A program made the translations under genes and the position numbers. Shown here in pieces: positions 17,952 through 26,590 of a DNA stretch of 64,000 nt (the stretch's first letter is position 1; each line of letters starts with the position of its first letter). The stretch is from Maricaulis parjimensis. GTDB lineage: Bacteria > Pseudomonadota > Alphaproteobacteria > Caulobacterales > Maricaulaceae. The DNA lies in NCBI RefSeq assembly GCF_016817355.1, contig NZ_JADOTT010000006.1:62001-126000 (forward strand), given 5' to 3'. Under the pieces are notes generated by a model. That model was not told the DNA's origin, did no database searches, and worked only from the letters and a program-made list of their open reading frames with translations.

Positions 17952-18301
17952 CCGCAGGCCATGCTTTCCACGACATCCTGCTCATTGACGCGAATGGTCA
18001 GCCGGTTGGCCCGGTAATCCATCGTCACAGGCGTGTTGGGACCGACAACGCGGTAGAGATCCGGCATGGCGCTGCGCGGCACGCTGGTGCGCGGCTGGCC
18101 GACATAGTGCTGCAGGCTTTCCATGCCGCAATTGCCGGTGATCGGCGGCGTGACATCCCCGCCTCCGACATCCTCGGCTTCCCCCAGGGGCGGCAGGGCG
18201 TCGGCCATTTGCGGCGCGTCCGAAGGCGTGTTGGACGCCTGCGTGGTGACCGCGCATCCGGCGAGAAAACAACCGATCAGCAGGGCCAGACGCTTATTCA
18301 T
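17948..18301 (-). CDS. I78-family peptidase inhibitor lipoprotein (copy 1)
   Basis: A 117-residue lipoprotein precursor: MNKRLALLIGCFLAGC gives a lipobox (LAGC). The C-terminal half (CGMESLQHYVGQPRTSVPRS ... TPVTMDYRANRLTIRVNEQDVVESMACG) matches the I78 inhibitor pattern, with the paired Cys and the VTMDYR...RLTI core. I78 proteins inhibit serine proteases. It lies 25 bp downstream of a second I78 lipoprotein gene on the same strand, so the two are probably co-transcribed with holC. Confidence 0.86.
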   Translation of the reverse strand: MNKRLALLIGCFLAGCAVTTQASNTPSDAPQMADALPPLGEAEDVGGGDVTPPITGNCGMESLQHYVGQPRTSVPRSAMPDLYRVVGPNTPVTMDYRANRLTIRVNEQDVVESMACG

Positions 18302-18326
18302 GGAACACACTCGCTATTTGGGTTGA

Positions 18327-18644
18327 TCAACCACACCAGGGACGCAGGATGACGTCATCCGCGTCGAGGTCAAGATTCAACCGGTCCGGGCGGTGATCCA
18401 TCGTGACCGCATCGCCGGGGCGGATCACCCGGATATTGCCGGCCAGCGAGTCCAGATCGACTTCGCCGATGGCCTGGCCAATGAGGTAGGCACGCGCCTG
18501 GGCGCCACAGTGATCCCCATCAAGGGCATCACCGTCAAACACCGGCTGGTCCAGTGCATTGCCCGTGTCCGGAATGCCATTGCCGGTCGCGGAACAGGCC
18601 GCCAGGCCCAGCAGGGCCAGCGGGAGGATCCAGGCGTGTTTCAT
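18327..18644 (-). CDS. I78-family peptidase inhibitor lipoprotein (copy 2)
   Basis: A 105-residue lipoprotein precursor with lipobox LAAC after a hydrophobic stretch, then a spacer and the I78 core (HCGAQARAYLIGQAIGEVDLD ... DAVTMDHRPDRLNLDLD ... VILRPWCG). The ATG at 18644 overlaps the holC stop (ATGA) and has GGAG eight bases upstream. It differs clearly in sequence from copy 1, so the duplication is not recent. Confidence 0.86.
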   Translation of the reverse strand: MKHAWILPLALLGLAACSATGNGIPDTGNALDQPVFDGDALDGDHCGAQARAYLIGQAIGEVDLDSLAGNIRVIRPGDAVTMDHRPDRLNLDLDADDVILRPWCG

Positions 18645-19093
18645 GCTTTCTTCTCCCAGCGCCCCTCGGGCGATTGGCGCCAATAGGACACGGTGATGCC
18701 CTGCCCCGACGCGGTCTTCCACAGGCTGCGCGCATCCTGCACGGCGATTTCATCCTGACCGTCAAACATGACAATCATACGTTCGAAGGCCGACGGGTTT
18801 ACCGGCTCGGCCCCGTCAAGCAGGAACAGGCATTGCGCCTGGTTGGGATTGGCCTCGTCCTCGGCGATCAGGACAGGCTGGCGGGCATCCTCATTCTCTC
18901 CGGCCTGGGCATGCGGGATGAAGCTCTCATCCTTCCAGGTCCACAAGAGCTGGTCGATCGCTTCGCGGCGGCGGTCATCTGGCGAACGCACCAGCGCGCG
19001 CCAGCCCCGCGCCAGCGTCTTCTCGAGCAATTCCGGCAGGACCTCGTCCAGCGAGGAGCGCTCGAGATGATAGAACCAGAGTTCGCCGCTCAT
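18641..19093 (-). CDS. holC: DNA polymerase III chi subunit
   Basis: The 150-residue protein matches HolC, which links the clamp loader to single-stranded-DNA-binding protein. Seen are LWFYHLERSSLDEVLPELLEK at the start, RGWRALVRSPDDRRREAIDQLLWTW in the middle and PVLIAEDEANPN, then the Rossmann-like LFLLDGAEP and FERMIVMFDGQDE segments. It follows pepA, an association common in proteobacteria. A hairpin with a T-run lies only five bases upstream of its ATG, so expression may depend on read-through. Confidence 0.93.
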   Translation of the reverse strand: MSGELWFYHLERSSLDEVLPELLEKTLARGWRALVRSPDDRRREAIDQLLWTWKDESFIPHAQAGENEDARQPVLIAEDEANPNQAQCLFLLDGAEPVNPSAFERMIVMFDGQDEIAVQDARSLWKTASGQGITVSYWRQSPEGRWEKKA

Positions 19094-19098
19094 TCATG

Positions 19099-19124
19099 AA
19101 AAAGGGCGACCGGCCGGCCGCCCT
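19099..19124 (-). terminator. Hairpin with T-run between pepA and holC
   Basis: On the minus strand, AGGGCG pairs with CGCCCT (19119-19124 with 19103-19108) around a partly paired GC core, followed by TTTTT (19099-19103). It fits a pepA terminator or attenuator, and it separates AAGGAG (about 19126-19131) from the holC ATG. Confidence 0.7.
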
Positions 19125-19144
19125 CTCCTTGTTCAGAAAGCCGA

Positions 19145-20623
19145 TCAGGCCTCGTAATTATTGCGGACCAGACGGTCCAGGATGCGCACACCCCAGCCCG
19201 TGCCCCAGCTCGGCTGGCGCGGGTCGTCCTTCATGCCGCCCATGGCGGTGCCCGCGATGTCGATATGGCACCAGGGACGGTCATTGACGAAACATTTGAG
19301 GAATTCCGCGGCCGAGATCGAGCCGGCCAGACGGCCCTCACCGACATTCTTGATGTCGGCATTTTTGGTCTCGATATGCTTCTCGTAATCGGCACCCAGC
19401 GGCATGCGCCAGACCGGCTCGTCGCTGTCATTGCCGGCGGCGAACAATTTGTCGGCCAGTTCGTCATTGTTCGAGAAAATGCCGGCGCGGCTATTGCCCA
19501 GCGCGATCAGCATGGCGCCGGTGAGCGTGGCGAGGTCGATGATCAGCTTGGGCTCGAAACGGTCCTGCGCATACCAGAGCACGTCAGCCAGGACGAGACG
19601 GCCCTCGGCATCCGTGTTGTGGATCTCGATCGTCGTGCCATTCATGGCGGTGACAATGTCACCCGGGCGCTGGGCCTTGCCGTCCGGCATGTTCTCCACC
19701 AGGCCGACAATACCGATCGCATTGACCTTGGCCTTGCGGCCGGACAGGGCACGCATCAGACCGACCACGGCGGCCGAACCGCCCATATCGCCGCGCATCT
19801 CGTCCATGCCGGCACCCGGCTTCAGCGAGATACCGCCACTGTCGAAGGTCAGGCCCTTGCCGACGAAAAGAAGCGGTGCTTCGCCGTCGGGACCACCGGA
19901 CCATTTCATGATCGCGATCTTGGCTTCGAACTCGGAGCCCTGGCTGACGCCGAGCAGGGAGCCCATGCCCAGTTCGCGCATCTTGTCTTCGCCGATGATC
20001 TCGATTTCCAGACCATGTTCGGCCAGGCCTTCGATCTTCTCGGCATAGCTGGCCGGGTAGAGCACGTTCGGCGGCAGATTGGTGACATCGCGGGCCAGAT
20101 CGACCCCGTCGGCAACAGCGCCCCAGCCAGCCCATTCGGCCTCAGCGGCCGCAACATCGCTGGCGGTGATGGTGACCGTGGCGAGCGAGGGCTTCTGCTC
20201 GTCCTTCAGCTTGGTGCGGAACTGGTCATAACGGTAGGCGGCCAGGCGGGCGCCCAGACCCGTACGGGCTGCACCCTCGGCATCGGTTTCGCCGGCCAGG
20301 GCAATCGTGAGCCGGGTCTCGCCACCGGTCAGCAGGAGTTTGGCAACGGCCGCACCGGCTTTTTCCAGCGTGGACGCGGTGCGCTTGTCTTTCTCACCGA
20401 GGCCGAACAGCACGATGCGGGACGCCTCGACACCGGCCGGCGCCACGATTTCCAGCGTCTGGGCCGGCTTGCCGGTGAAGCGGGACGCCGCAATGGCGCG
20501 CTTGACCGCACCGGAGGTCGCCGCATCCAGTTCAGCAGCCACATCCGACAGGGTGGACTCAGCATAAACCGGAACAGCGATCGCTCCGGCATGGGTCCCG
20601 GCGGCGGCAAATTCGATTTTCAT
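19145..20623 (-). CDS. pepA: Leucyl aminopeptidase (M17)
   Basis: The 492-residue protein has the length of bacterial PepA. It carries the M17 signature NTDAEGRLVLADVL (about residue 340) and the metal/lysine segment FVGKGLTFDSGGISLKPG near residue 255, so it should be an active dinuclear zinc/manganese aminopeptidase. The ATG has AGAAGGAT upstream. PepA homologues can also bind DNA as regulators; nothing here tests that. It is divergent from lptF across 123 bp. Confidence 0.97.
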   Translation of the reverse strand: MKIEFAAAGTHAGAIAVPVYAESTLSDVAAELDAATSGAVKRAIAASRFTGKPAQTLEIVAPAGVEASRIVLFGLGEKDKRTASTLEKAGAAVAKLLLTGGETRLTIALAGETDAEGAARTGLGARLAAYRYDQFRTKLKDEQKPSLATVTITASDVAAAEAEWAGWGAVADGVDLARDVTNLPPNVLYPASYAEKIEGLAEHGLEIEIIGEDKMRELGMGSLLGVSQGSEFEAKIAIMKWSGGPDGEAPLLFVGKGLTFDSGGISLKPGAGMDEMRGDMGGSAAVVGLMRALSGRKAKVNAIGIVGLVENMPDGKAQRPGDIVTAMNGTTIEIHNTDAEGRLVLADVLWYAQDRFEPKLIIDLATLTGAMLIALGNSRAGIFSNNDELADKLFAAGNDSDEPVWRMPLGADYEKHIETKNADIKNVGEGRLAGSISAAEFLKCFVNDRPWCHIDIAGTAMGGMKDDPRQPSWGTGWGVRILDRLVRNNYEA

Positions 20624-20648
20624 GGCATCCTTCTCCGGTCTGTTACGG

Positions 20649-20670
20649 CCTCGAATCGTGCAATTCGAGG
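20649..20670. promoter_or_regulatory. Perfect 8-bp inverted repeat between pepA and lptF
   Basis: CCTCGAAT (20649-20656), six-base spacer, ATTCGAGG (20663-20670). No T-run follows in either direction. It sits in the 123 bp divergent region and could be an operator for either gene; no known regulator consensus is recognised. Confidence 0.45.
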
Positions 20671-20746
20671 AAAAATCCTGTGTCGTGAAAGTGGTATCCG
20701 ATCACGACGTGAGATAGAAGGCGGATCACGCAGCACAAGCCCGGCC

Positions 20747-21874
20747 ATGATTCTCGTACAGCGGTATTTCTTCAACCAGTTGCTCTGGCCCCTGCTTGTG
20801 GCCGTGGCGGCCTTTGCGGGTCTGGCCCTGCTGACGCAGTCGCTGTCGAATATCGACCTGATTTCCGGCTATTCGGAAACGACCTTCACCTTCCTGAAAG
20901 TCACGGTTCTGGCCCTGCCGCAGCTGACGGCCCTGCTGGTGCCGCTCGCGCTGTTTGTGGCGGTGCTGTCGACGCTGAACCGGCTGACGGGTGACAGTGA
21001 GACCGTGATCGCCTCGGCGGCCGGGATGAGCCGGTTCGGCCTGATTGCGCCAATCCTGCGCCTGGCCGTCTATGTCATGATCGCCAATCTGGTGATCAAT
21101 CTCTTCGTCCAGCCGATTGCCTATCGGGAAATGCGCCGCAGCCTGCATGCGTTGCGCTCGGATGTCGCGGCCAGCCTGGTGACGCCGGGGGCCTTCACCC
21201 AGCTGGGCTCAGGCGTGACTATGTATGCCCGCGAACGGGATCGCGATGGCCGCATGCACGACATCCTGATCCACGACACGCGCGACAATTCCCAGGCCAC
21301 CTTCACGGCGCGCGAAGGCTTTGTCGTGCGCAATGACGCCTCCTCCATCATGGTGCTGATCGATGCCAACCGGCAGGAGATCGATGAGGCCGGAGAGCTT
21401 TTCTACGGTACGTTCGACCGTACCGAGTTCGACCTGGGCGATTTCGTCGGCCCGGTCGATGCCATGTTCTTCAAGGAATCCGACCGTTTCCTGCACGAGC
21501 TGATCTGGCCGGATGCGGGCACGATTGCGCGCACGGGCGGACCGGAACGAGCCTGGGCCGAGGCGCACTATCGCCTCTCCGCCCCGCTCTACAATCTCGC
21601 TTTCGCCCTGATTGCCGCCGCTGTCTTCCTGGGCGGCGACCATTCCCGCATGGGGTATTCGCGCCGCGTCATGTTTGGCGTGGCAGCCGGCATGACGATG
21701 CGGCTGGTCGGGTTCGGCGTGCAATCGGCCAGCGCCGATGACGGTGCCATGAATATAGCCCAATACCTGGTGCCCCTGGCCGGGATTTTCGGCTCCATCC
21801 TGGTCATTTACTGGCCCGCCCGCCGGCGCCCCAAACGCCGGGCCAATGCCAAGATGGCAGAGGTGGCGGCATGA
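20747..21874 (+). CDS. lptF: LPS export ABC permease LptF
   Basis: LptF is one of two inner-membrane permeases that, with LptB, extract lipopolysaccharide for transport to the outer membrane. The 375-residue protein has three N-terminal helices (YFFNQLLWPLLVAVAAFAGL; TALLVPLALFVAVLSTL; LAVYVMIANLVINLFV), a periplasmic beta-jellyroll (~120-270) and three C-terminal helices. The ATG at 20747 is the start of the family alignment. The reading frame also stays open antisense through pepA, but that part is not coding. lptG overlaps by ATGA. Confidence 0.95.
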   Translation: MILVQRYFFNQLLWPLLVAVAAFAGLALLTQSLSNIDLISGYSETTFTFLKVTVLALPQLTALLVPLALFVAVLSTLNRLTGDSETVIASAAGMSRFGLIAPILRLAVYVMIANLVINLFVQPIAYREMRRSLHALRSDVAASLVTPGAFTQLGSGVTMYARERDRDGRMHDILIHDTRDNSQATFTAREGFVVRNDASSIMVLIDANRQEIDEAGELFYGTFDRTEFDLGDFVGPVDAMFFKESDRFLHELIWPDAGTIARTGGPERAWAEAHYRLSAPLYNLAFALIAAAVFLGGDHSRMGYSRRVMFGVAAGMTMRLVGFGVQSASADDGAMNIAQYLVPLAGIFGSILVIYWPARRRPKRRANAKMAEVAA

Positions 21875-22968
21875 TCGGGGGCCGTCTCAACCGCTATATG
21901 ATGACCCAGACCCTGACCGGTCTGGGCCTGGCTGCGTTGACCATTTCCACCGTGATCATCCTGGTGGATTTCGTGGAGCAATCGCGCGCCATCGGCACGC
22001 GGGTGGACGCGTCCACGCTGGACCTGTTGAGCCTGACCCTGCTCAAGACGCCGGCCCTGCTGGAAACCACCCTGCCCTTCATCTTCCTGTTCGGCATCCT
22101 GACCTCGCTGTTCCGGCTGAACCGCCGCAGCGAGCTGATCGTGATGCGGGCTTCGGGCATGTCAGCCTGGCGGATCCTGACCGCGCCCATGCTGCTGGCC
22201 ATTTGCGCCGGGATTGCCGGCGCCGTCGCGCTGAACCCGCTGGCCGCCATGGGCAGTGCGGAATTCCAGAACCGCCGCGACCAGTTGATGAATGTCCAGC
22301 GCGCCACGGGTGTGGAAGAACCGATCTGGCTGCGTGAGACCTCCGAAGACGGTTTCACCGTGATTGCGGCCACGGCCCTGCAGGAAAACCGGCAGGAATT
22401 GATGGACCCGACCTTCTATATTTTCACGCTCGACGAAAATGGCGTGCCCAATCTGGACCGCCGCATTGATGCCGCCCAGGCGCGGCTGAGCGACGGGTTT
22501 TGGCAGATCATTGACGCGGTCGAACGCTCACCGAATGCGCCGACGCGGACCTTGCAGGAGGAAACCCTGCCCACCCAGATCAACCGTCAGGCCCTGTTCG
22601 AACGCTCGCGCTCACCGGAAGGCGTGTCCTTCTGGGACCTGCCGCAATTGATCAGCTCGGCCCGTGAAGCCGGGCTGGCGACGGAACGCTATGAGCTGCG
22701 CTGGCACAGCCTTCTGGCCCTGCCGCTGACCCTGCTCGCAGCGACGCTGATTGCCGCGGCCGCCACTCTGCGCCTGCACCGGCTGGGCGGCGCGGCAGCC
22801 TTTGCGCTGGCGGGCGGGCTGGCCGGTTTCGTGATGTTCTTCCTGCAGGAATTGCTGGGCTCCATGGGAACCACGGGCGCCCTGCCGCCGCTCACGGCGG
22901 CCTGGGCCGCACCGGCGCTCACCGCGCTGATCGCGCTCACCTATATCGCCTCCACGGAAGACGGATGA
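21871..22968 (+). CDS. lptG: LPS export ABC permease LptG
   Basis: Partner of LptF in the LptB2FG complex. The 365-residue protein has the same plan: N-terminal helices (LTGLGLAALTISTVIILVDF ...), a central periplasmic domain and C-terminal helices (LLALPLTLLAATLIAAAATL). The segment RSELIVMRASGMS is the coupling helix typical of the family. The start overlaps the lptF stop, and its own stop overlaps a possible upstream start of lptD, so the three genes are tightly coupled. Confidence 0.95.
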   Translation: MIGGRLNRYMMTQTLTGLGLAALTISTVIILVDFVEQSRAIGTRVDASTLDLLSLTLLKTPALLETTLPFIFLFGILTSLFRLNRRSELIVMRASGMSAWRILTAPMLLAICAGIAGAVALNPLAAMGSAEFQNRRDQLMNVQRATGVEEPIWLRETSEDGFTVIAATALQENRQELMDPTFYIFTLDENGVPNLDRRIDAAQARLSDGFWQIIDAVERSPNAPTRTLQEETLPTQINRQALFERSRSPEGVSFWDLPQLISSAREAGLATERYELRWHSLLALPLTLLAATLIAAAATLRLHRLGGAAAFALAGGLAGFVMFFLQELLGSMGTTGALPPLTAAWAAPALTALIALTYIASTEDG

Positions 22969-23051
22969 CGTCGTGGACGCAGCCACCGGCATCGGCTAGT
23001 CAGGAAGAGGCGGTTCAGCCGGGGGCCGGACAAGATGAGGGAGTGACGCGC

Positions 23052-25253
23052 ATGGCGTCGCAGTTTCGCCGCTTTGCGGCTGCGTTGATGGGGTCAAGCG
23101 CGCTGGTGCTGACCGGTGCTGCCCTCGCCCAGGATGCTCCGTCCTCCAATGCACCCGTCTATCTGGAAGCGGACCATCTGGAAGACCTCAATGGTGGCGG
23201 TTATCTGGCAACCGGCAATGTGCGTGTGCGCCAGGACGGCCGCACCCTCATGGCGGACGAGCTGGAATACCATCCCGAACGCGACCGGGTGATTGCCCGC
23301 GGTCATGTCGTGATCACCGGTCAGACGCCCTATCCGCAATATGCCGACGAGGTCGAGCTCGATTCGGCGCTCGCATCCGGCGTGGCGCTGGGCTTTGCCT
23401 CCCTGCTGGAAAACAATGGCCGGCTTGCCGCAGCCGCGGCCATTCGCGATGCCGACCAGTCGCTGACCCTGCGCCAGGCCTATTACACGGCCTGTGAACT
23501 CTGCGAGGACGGCGAAGGCGAGCCGACCTGGCGCCTGCGCGCCCGGGAAGTGCGCCAGGATGCTGAAGAGCAGATGATCTATTACCGGGACGCCCGGTTC
23601 GAATTCATGGGTGTGCCCGTGCTGTATGCACCGGTCTTCTCCCATGCGGACCCGTCCTCGGAACGCCGCTCGGGCTTCCTGTTTCCCAAGGTCGGCGTGT
23701 CTTCCCGCCTCGGCTTCGTCTTCCAGCAGCCCTATCTCTGGTCGATCTCGCCCTCCCAGGACCTGGTGATCGCCCCGCGCTATATGGGGAATTTCAATCC
23801 GCTCCTGTACGGCGAATACCGCAAGCGTTTCTGGTCCGGCTTTGTCGATTTCGAAGCCAGCGTCACGCATGAAACCGATATCGACAGTGATGGCGAGCGC
23901 TTCGGCGAGGAAGCCTGGCGCTGGCATGTCTTCGGCGGCGGCCGGTTCCGGATCGCCGAGGACTGGCGATGGGGGTTCGGCATCCAGCGGATCCATGATT
24001 CCGAGGATGATCTCTATCTGCGCCGCTACGACTTCTCCGAAACGCTCAAGGATTACGGCCAGCCCATCGAGGCGTTGAGCCGCCAGCTGGTCAGCCAGCT
24101 CTATCTGGAGAACCGCACCGAGACGCGCTACGCCTCGGTCATCGCGGCCGGATACCAGTCTGTGCGGGCCAATGTGAATGACGACACGCTGCCGGTGATC
24201 GCGCCGCAGATGAGCGTGCGCCAGGTCTTCACCGCTCCGGAAGGCTGGGGCCGCGTCAATCTGGACGCGAATGCCACTGTGCTCACCCGGTCCGACGGTG
24301 TGGACTATACCCGCGCCAGCACGGCACTGGACTGGCGCACCCGCTGGATCGCGCCTGGCGGCCTTGTGGTGGAACCCTTCGCCCTCGGCCGTGTCGACTA
24401 CTACGAACTGGGCGACCTGCCCGTGGCCGGTGGCGCACCGGACAGCGATTCGTTCAGCCGGCAGCTTGGTCTGGTCGGGACGGAAGTCTCCTGGCCCTTC
24501 TATCGGGGTGGCGAGACGGTCGACACGATTATCGAACCCGTCGTCTCACTCGTGGCCGCCACGGATGATCCGGAAAGCAATCGCCTGGTCAATGAGGACA
24601 GCCTCACACTCGACCTGGATGAAAGCCTGCTCTTCCAGCCCGTCCGCGCCTCCGGCTATGACCTTTGGGAAGAAGGCGTGCGCGCCAATTATGGCCTGCG
24701 TGCCACGGCCTTCTGGGGTGACGGCGGTTTTGCCCGCGCCTTTGTCGGCCGCTCGGAACGTCTGGACGGTGATGCAGTCTTCTCCGCCACCAGTGGCCTG
24801 TTCGAGGAACAGTCGGACTATGTCGTGACCGGCGAAATCGATTGGGGTGCCTTTGCCCTCGAGATTGCCACCCGGCTCGACACCGAGGATTTCGACGTCA
24901 ACACGCTGCAGTTTGACGCCAGCTTTGACACAGAGCGCCTCAGTGTCACGCTTGGATACCTCGACTCTAGCGACGACGCAGCAGTCTCTCGGCGTGGCCC
25001 GCAACGCGAGTTGCGTTTTAATGCTTCGCTGCAGCTGACGTCATCCTGGAGCTTGCTGACAAACAATGTTCTCGACCTAGACGCCGAGACCACTCGACGC
25101 TCCCAGATCGGGTTCATGTATGAAGACGAATGCTCCCAATTTGAAATATTGTACCAACGCGAGGATACTGGAATTGCTGCCCTGGGACCGTCGGAATCCA
25201 TCCAATTCCGGATTACACTCCTGACGCTCGGCAGCGTCGATCCCGACAGCTAA
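23052..25253 (+). CDS. lptD: LPS-assembly outer-membrane protein LptD
   Basis: LptD inserts LPS in the outer leaflet of the outer membrane with LptE. The chosen start (ATG 23052) puts a signal peptide first (MASQFRRFAAALMGSSALVL, ending ALAQ), giving 733 residues. An OstA/LptA-like jellyroll follows (YLEADHLEDLNGGGYLATGN), then a long beta-barrel. GTG at 23043 and ATG at 22965 (overlapping lptG) are alternative starts. The last ~97 codons, from about 24960, use many codons rare in the rest of the gene (ATA, CTA, CGA, TTG, GGA). Confidence 0.93.
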   Translation: MASQFRRFAAALMGSSALVLTGAALAQDAPSSNAPVYLEADHLEDLNGGGYLATGNVRVRQDGRTLMADELEYHPERDRVIARGHVVITGQTPYPQYADEVELDSALASGVALGFASLLENNGRLAAAAAIRDADQSLTLRQAYYTACELCEDGEGEPTWRLRAREVRQDAEEQMIYYRDARFEFMGVPVLYAPVFSHADPSSERRSGFLFPKVGVSSRLGFVFQQPYLWSISPSQDLVIAPRYMGNFNPLLYGEYRKRFWSGFVDFEASVTHETDIDSDGERFGEEAWRWHVFGGGRFRIAEDWRWGFGIQRIHDSEDDLYLRRYDFSETLKDYGQPIEALSRQLVSQLYLENRTETRYASVIAAGYQSVRANVNDDTLPVIAPQMSVRQVFTAPEGWGRVNLDANATVLTRSDGVDYTRASTALDWRTRWIAPGGLVVEPFALGRVDYYELGDLPVAGGAPDSDSFSRQLGLVGTEVSWPFYRGGETVDTIIEPVVSLVAATDDPESNRLVNEDSLTLDLDESLLFQPVRASGYDLWEEGVRANYGLRATAFWGDGGFARAFVGRSERLDGDAVFSATSGLFEEQSDYVVTGEIDWGAFALEIATRLDTEDFDVNTLQFDASFDTERLSVTLGYLDSSDDAAVSRRGPQRELRFNASLQLTSSWSLLTNNVLDLDAETTRRSQIGFMYEDECSQFEILYQREDTGIAALGPSESIQFRITLLTLGSVDPDS

Positions 25254-25309
25254 CAGTGCCCGGCGATTGCGCCTGTGCCGAGTTTGAGTAATGTTCGCGC
25301 CGAACCGAT

Positions 25310-26590
25310 ATGCGATTGCTTATGACCTGCGCCAGAATTCTTGTTTCCGTCCTGTTTGCCGCGCTGGCCATGTCCGGCCCGGTGACGGCCCATGCCCAGT
25401 CGACCGAAGGCGTTGCTGCGCTGGTCAATGACGAGCCGATCACCACGGTGGATGTGCGCAACCGCATGCGCCTGATCATCGCCTCGACCGGCATGGCCCA
25501 GATCGATGAAGCTACCCTGGCCCGCATCCAGGACCAGGCCATTCGCGGCCTGGTGGACGAGCATTTGCAGCTGCAGGCCGCCCGCGATTTCGAGGTCCAG
25601 GTCGCGGACGAAGAAATCACCGCCTCCTTGCTCGACCTGGCCCAGCGCAACAATACGACGATCGACAATATCATCGCCGATCTGCAGAATTCCGGCGTCG
25701 ATGTGTCGACGCTGCGTCACCAGCTGGAGGCGGAAATCGCCTGGCAGATCCTGGTGAGCGGCCGCTACGGCTCGCGCGTGCGGATTTCCGAACAGCAGAT
25801 CGAGCTGGCCCTGGAACGCCTCGCCGCCAGCGCGTCCCAGCCGCAATATCGCATTTTCGAAATGTATTTTGAGGTTCCCGGCCCCGGTCAGGAACAGGCC
25901 ACGGTGCAGCGTGTTGTCGCCGTGATGAACCAGCTCCAGCAAGGCGCCGCCTTCCCGGAACTGGCCCGCCAGTTCTCCGACGCTCCGTCGGCTGCGTCCG
26001 GGGGTGATATCGGCTGGATCACGGCCTCGCAGCTGCAGCCGGAAGTCGCCTCCATCATGCCGATGATGCGCCGCCAGTTCGACCAGTCCGGTGGCCGCGG
26101 CGCCCTGTCCAACCCGGTCCAAGTACCCGGTGGTTTCATGGTGATCGCCCTCGTCTCCGTGCGCGATGGCACGACCACGCTGCAATACGACCTGGTCCAG
26201 CTCACCCTGCCCAACAGCGCCGTCAATGAAGACAGCCGCCGCGACCTGCAGCGCCTGCTGGATGATGAGCCGACCTGTACGATCGCCGAGCAGCGCTCCA
26301 GCGATATCGACGGCCTGATCTTCACCAATCTTGGCACGATCGGCGCCGATGCCGTCCTGCCGCAGATCCGTGAAGCGCTCGAGCCCCTGTCCCGTGATGG
26401 CAATACCGGCATTATCGAAAATCCGGCCGGCCTGCAGGCACTGATCGTCTGTGACCGCCAGATTGCTGGTCCGGGCGTGCCGTCGCGCGATGATCTGGAA
26501 AGCCAGCTGCGCAGCCAGCAGCTCTCCCTGCAAGCCCGTCGCTGGCTGCGGGATCTGCGCCGCGAATCGACCATCGAGATCCGCGAGTAA
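25310..26590 (+). CDS. surA: Periplasmic chaperone/peptidyl-prolyl isomerase SurA
   Basis: A 426-residue protein with a signal peptide (ending VTAHAQ), a SurA-N domain (VAALVNDEPITTVDVRNRMRL) and one parvulin-type domain (~185-290: RIFEMYFEVP ... FPELARQFSDAPSAASGGDIGW). SurA escorts outer-membrane proteins, including LptD, across the periplasm, which fits its place directly after lptD. Only one parvulin domain is evident, against two in enteric SurA. Its TAA stop shares a base with the pdxA ATG. Confidence 0.93.
   Translation: MRLLMTCARILVSVLFAALAMSGPVTAHAQSTEGVAALVNDEPITTVDVRNRMRLIIASTGMAQIDEATLARIQDQAIRGLVDEHLQLQAARDFEVQVADEEITASLLDLAQRNNTTIDNIIADLQNSGVDVSTLRHQLEAEIAWQILVSGRYGSRVRISEQQIELALERLAASASQPQYRIFEMYFEVPGPGQEQATVQRVVAVMNQLQQGAAFPELARQFSDAPSAASGGDIGWITASQLQPEVASIMPMMRRQFDQSGGRGALSNPVQVPGGFMVIALVSVRDGTTTLQYDLVQLTLPNSAVNEDSRRDLQRLLDDEPTCTIAEQRSSDIDGLIFTNLGTIGADAVLPQIREALEPLSRDGNTGIIENPAGLQALIVCDRQIAGPGVPSRDDLESQLRSQQLSLQARRWLRDLRRESTIEIRE

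Noticed and set aside
19265-21874. An 869-codon plus-strand frame that would join ~490 residues to LptF.
   Set aside because: The first part is exactly antisense to pepA, which has all M17 motifs; LptF alignment starts at 20747. GC-rich DNA commonly leaves long antisense frames.
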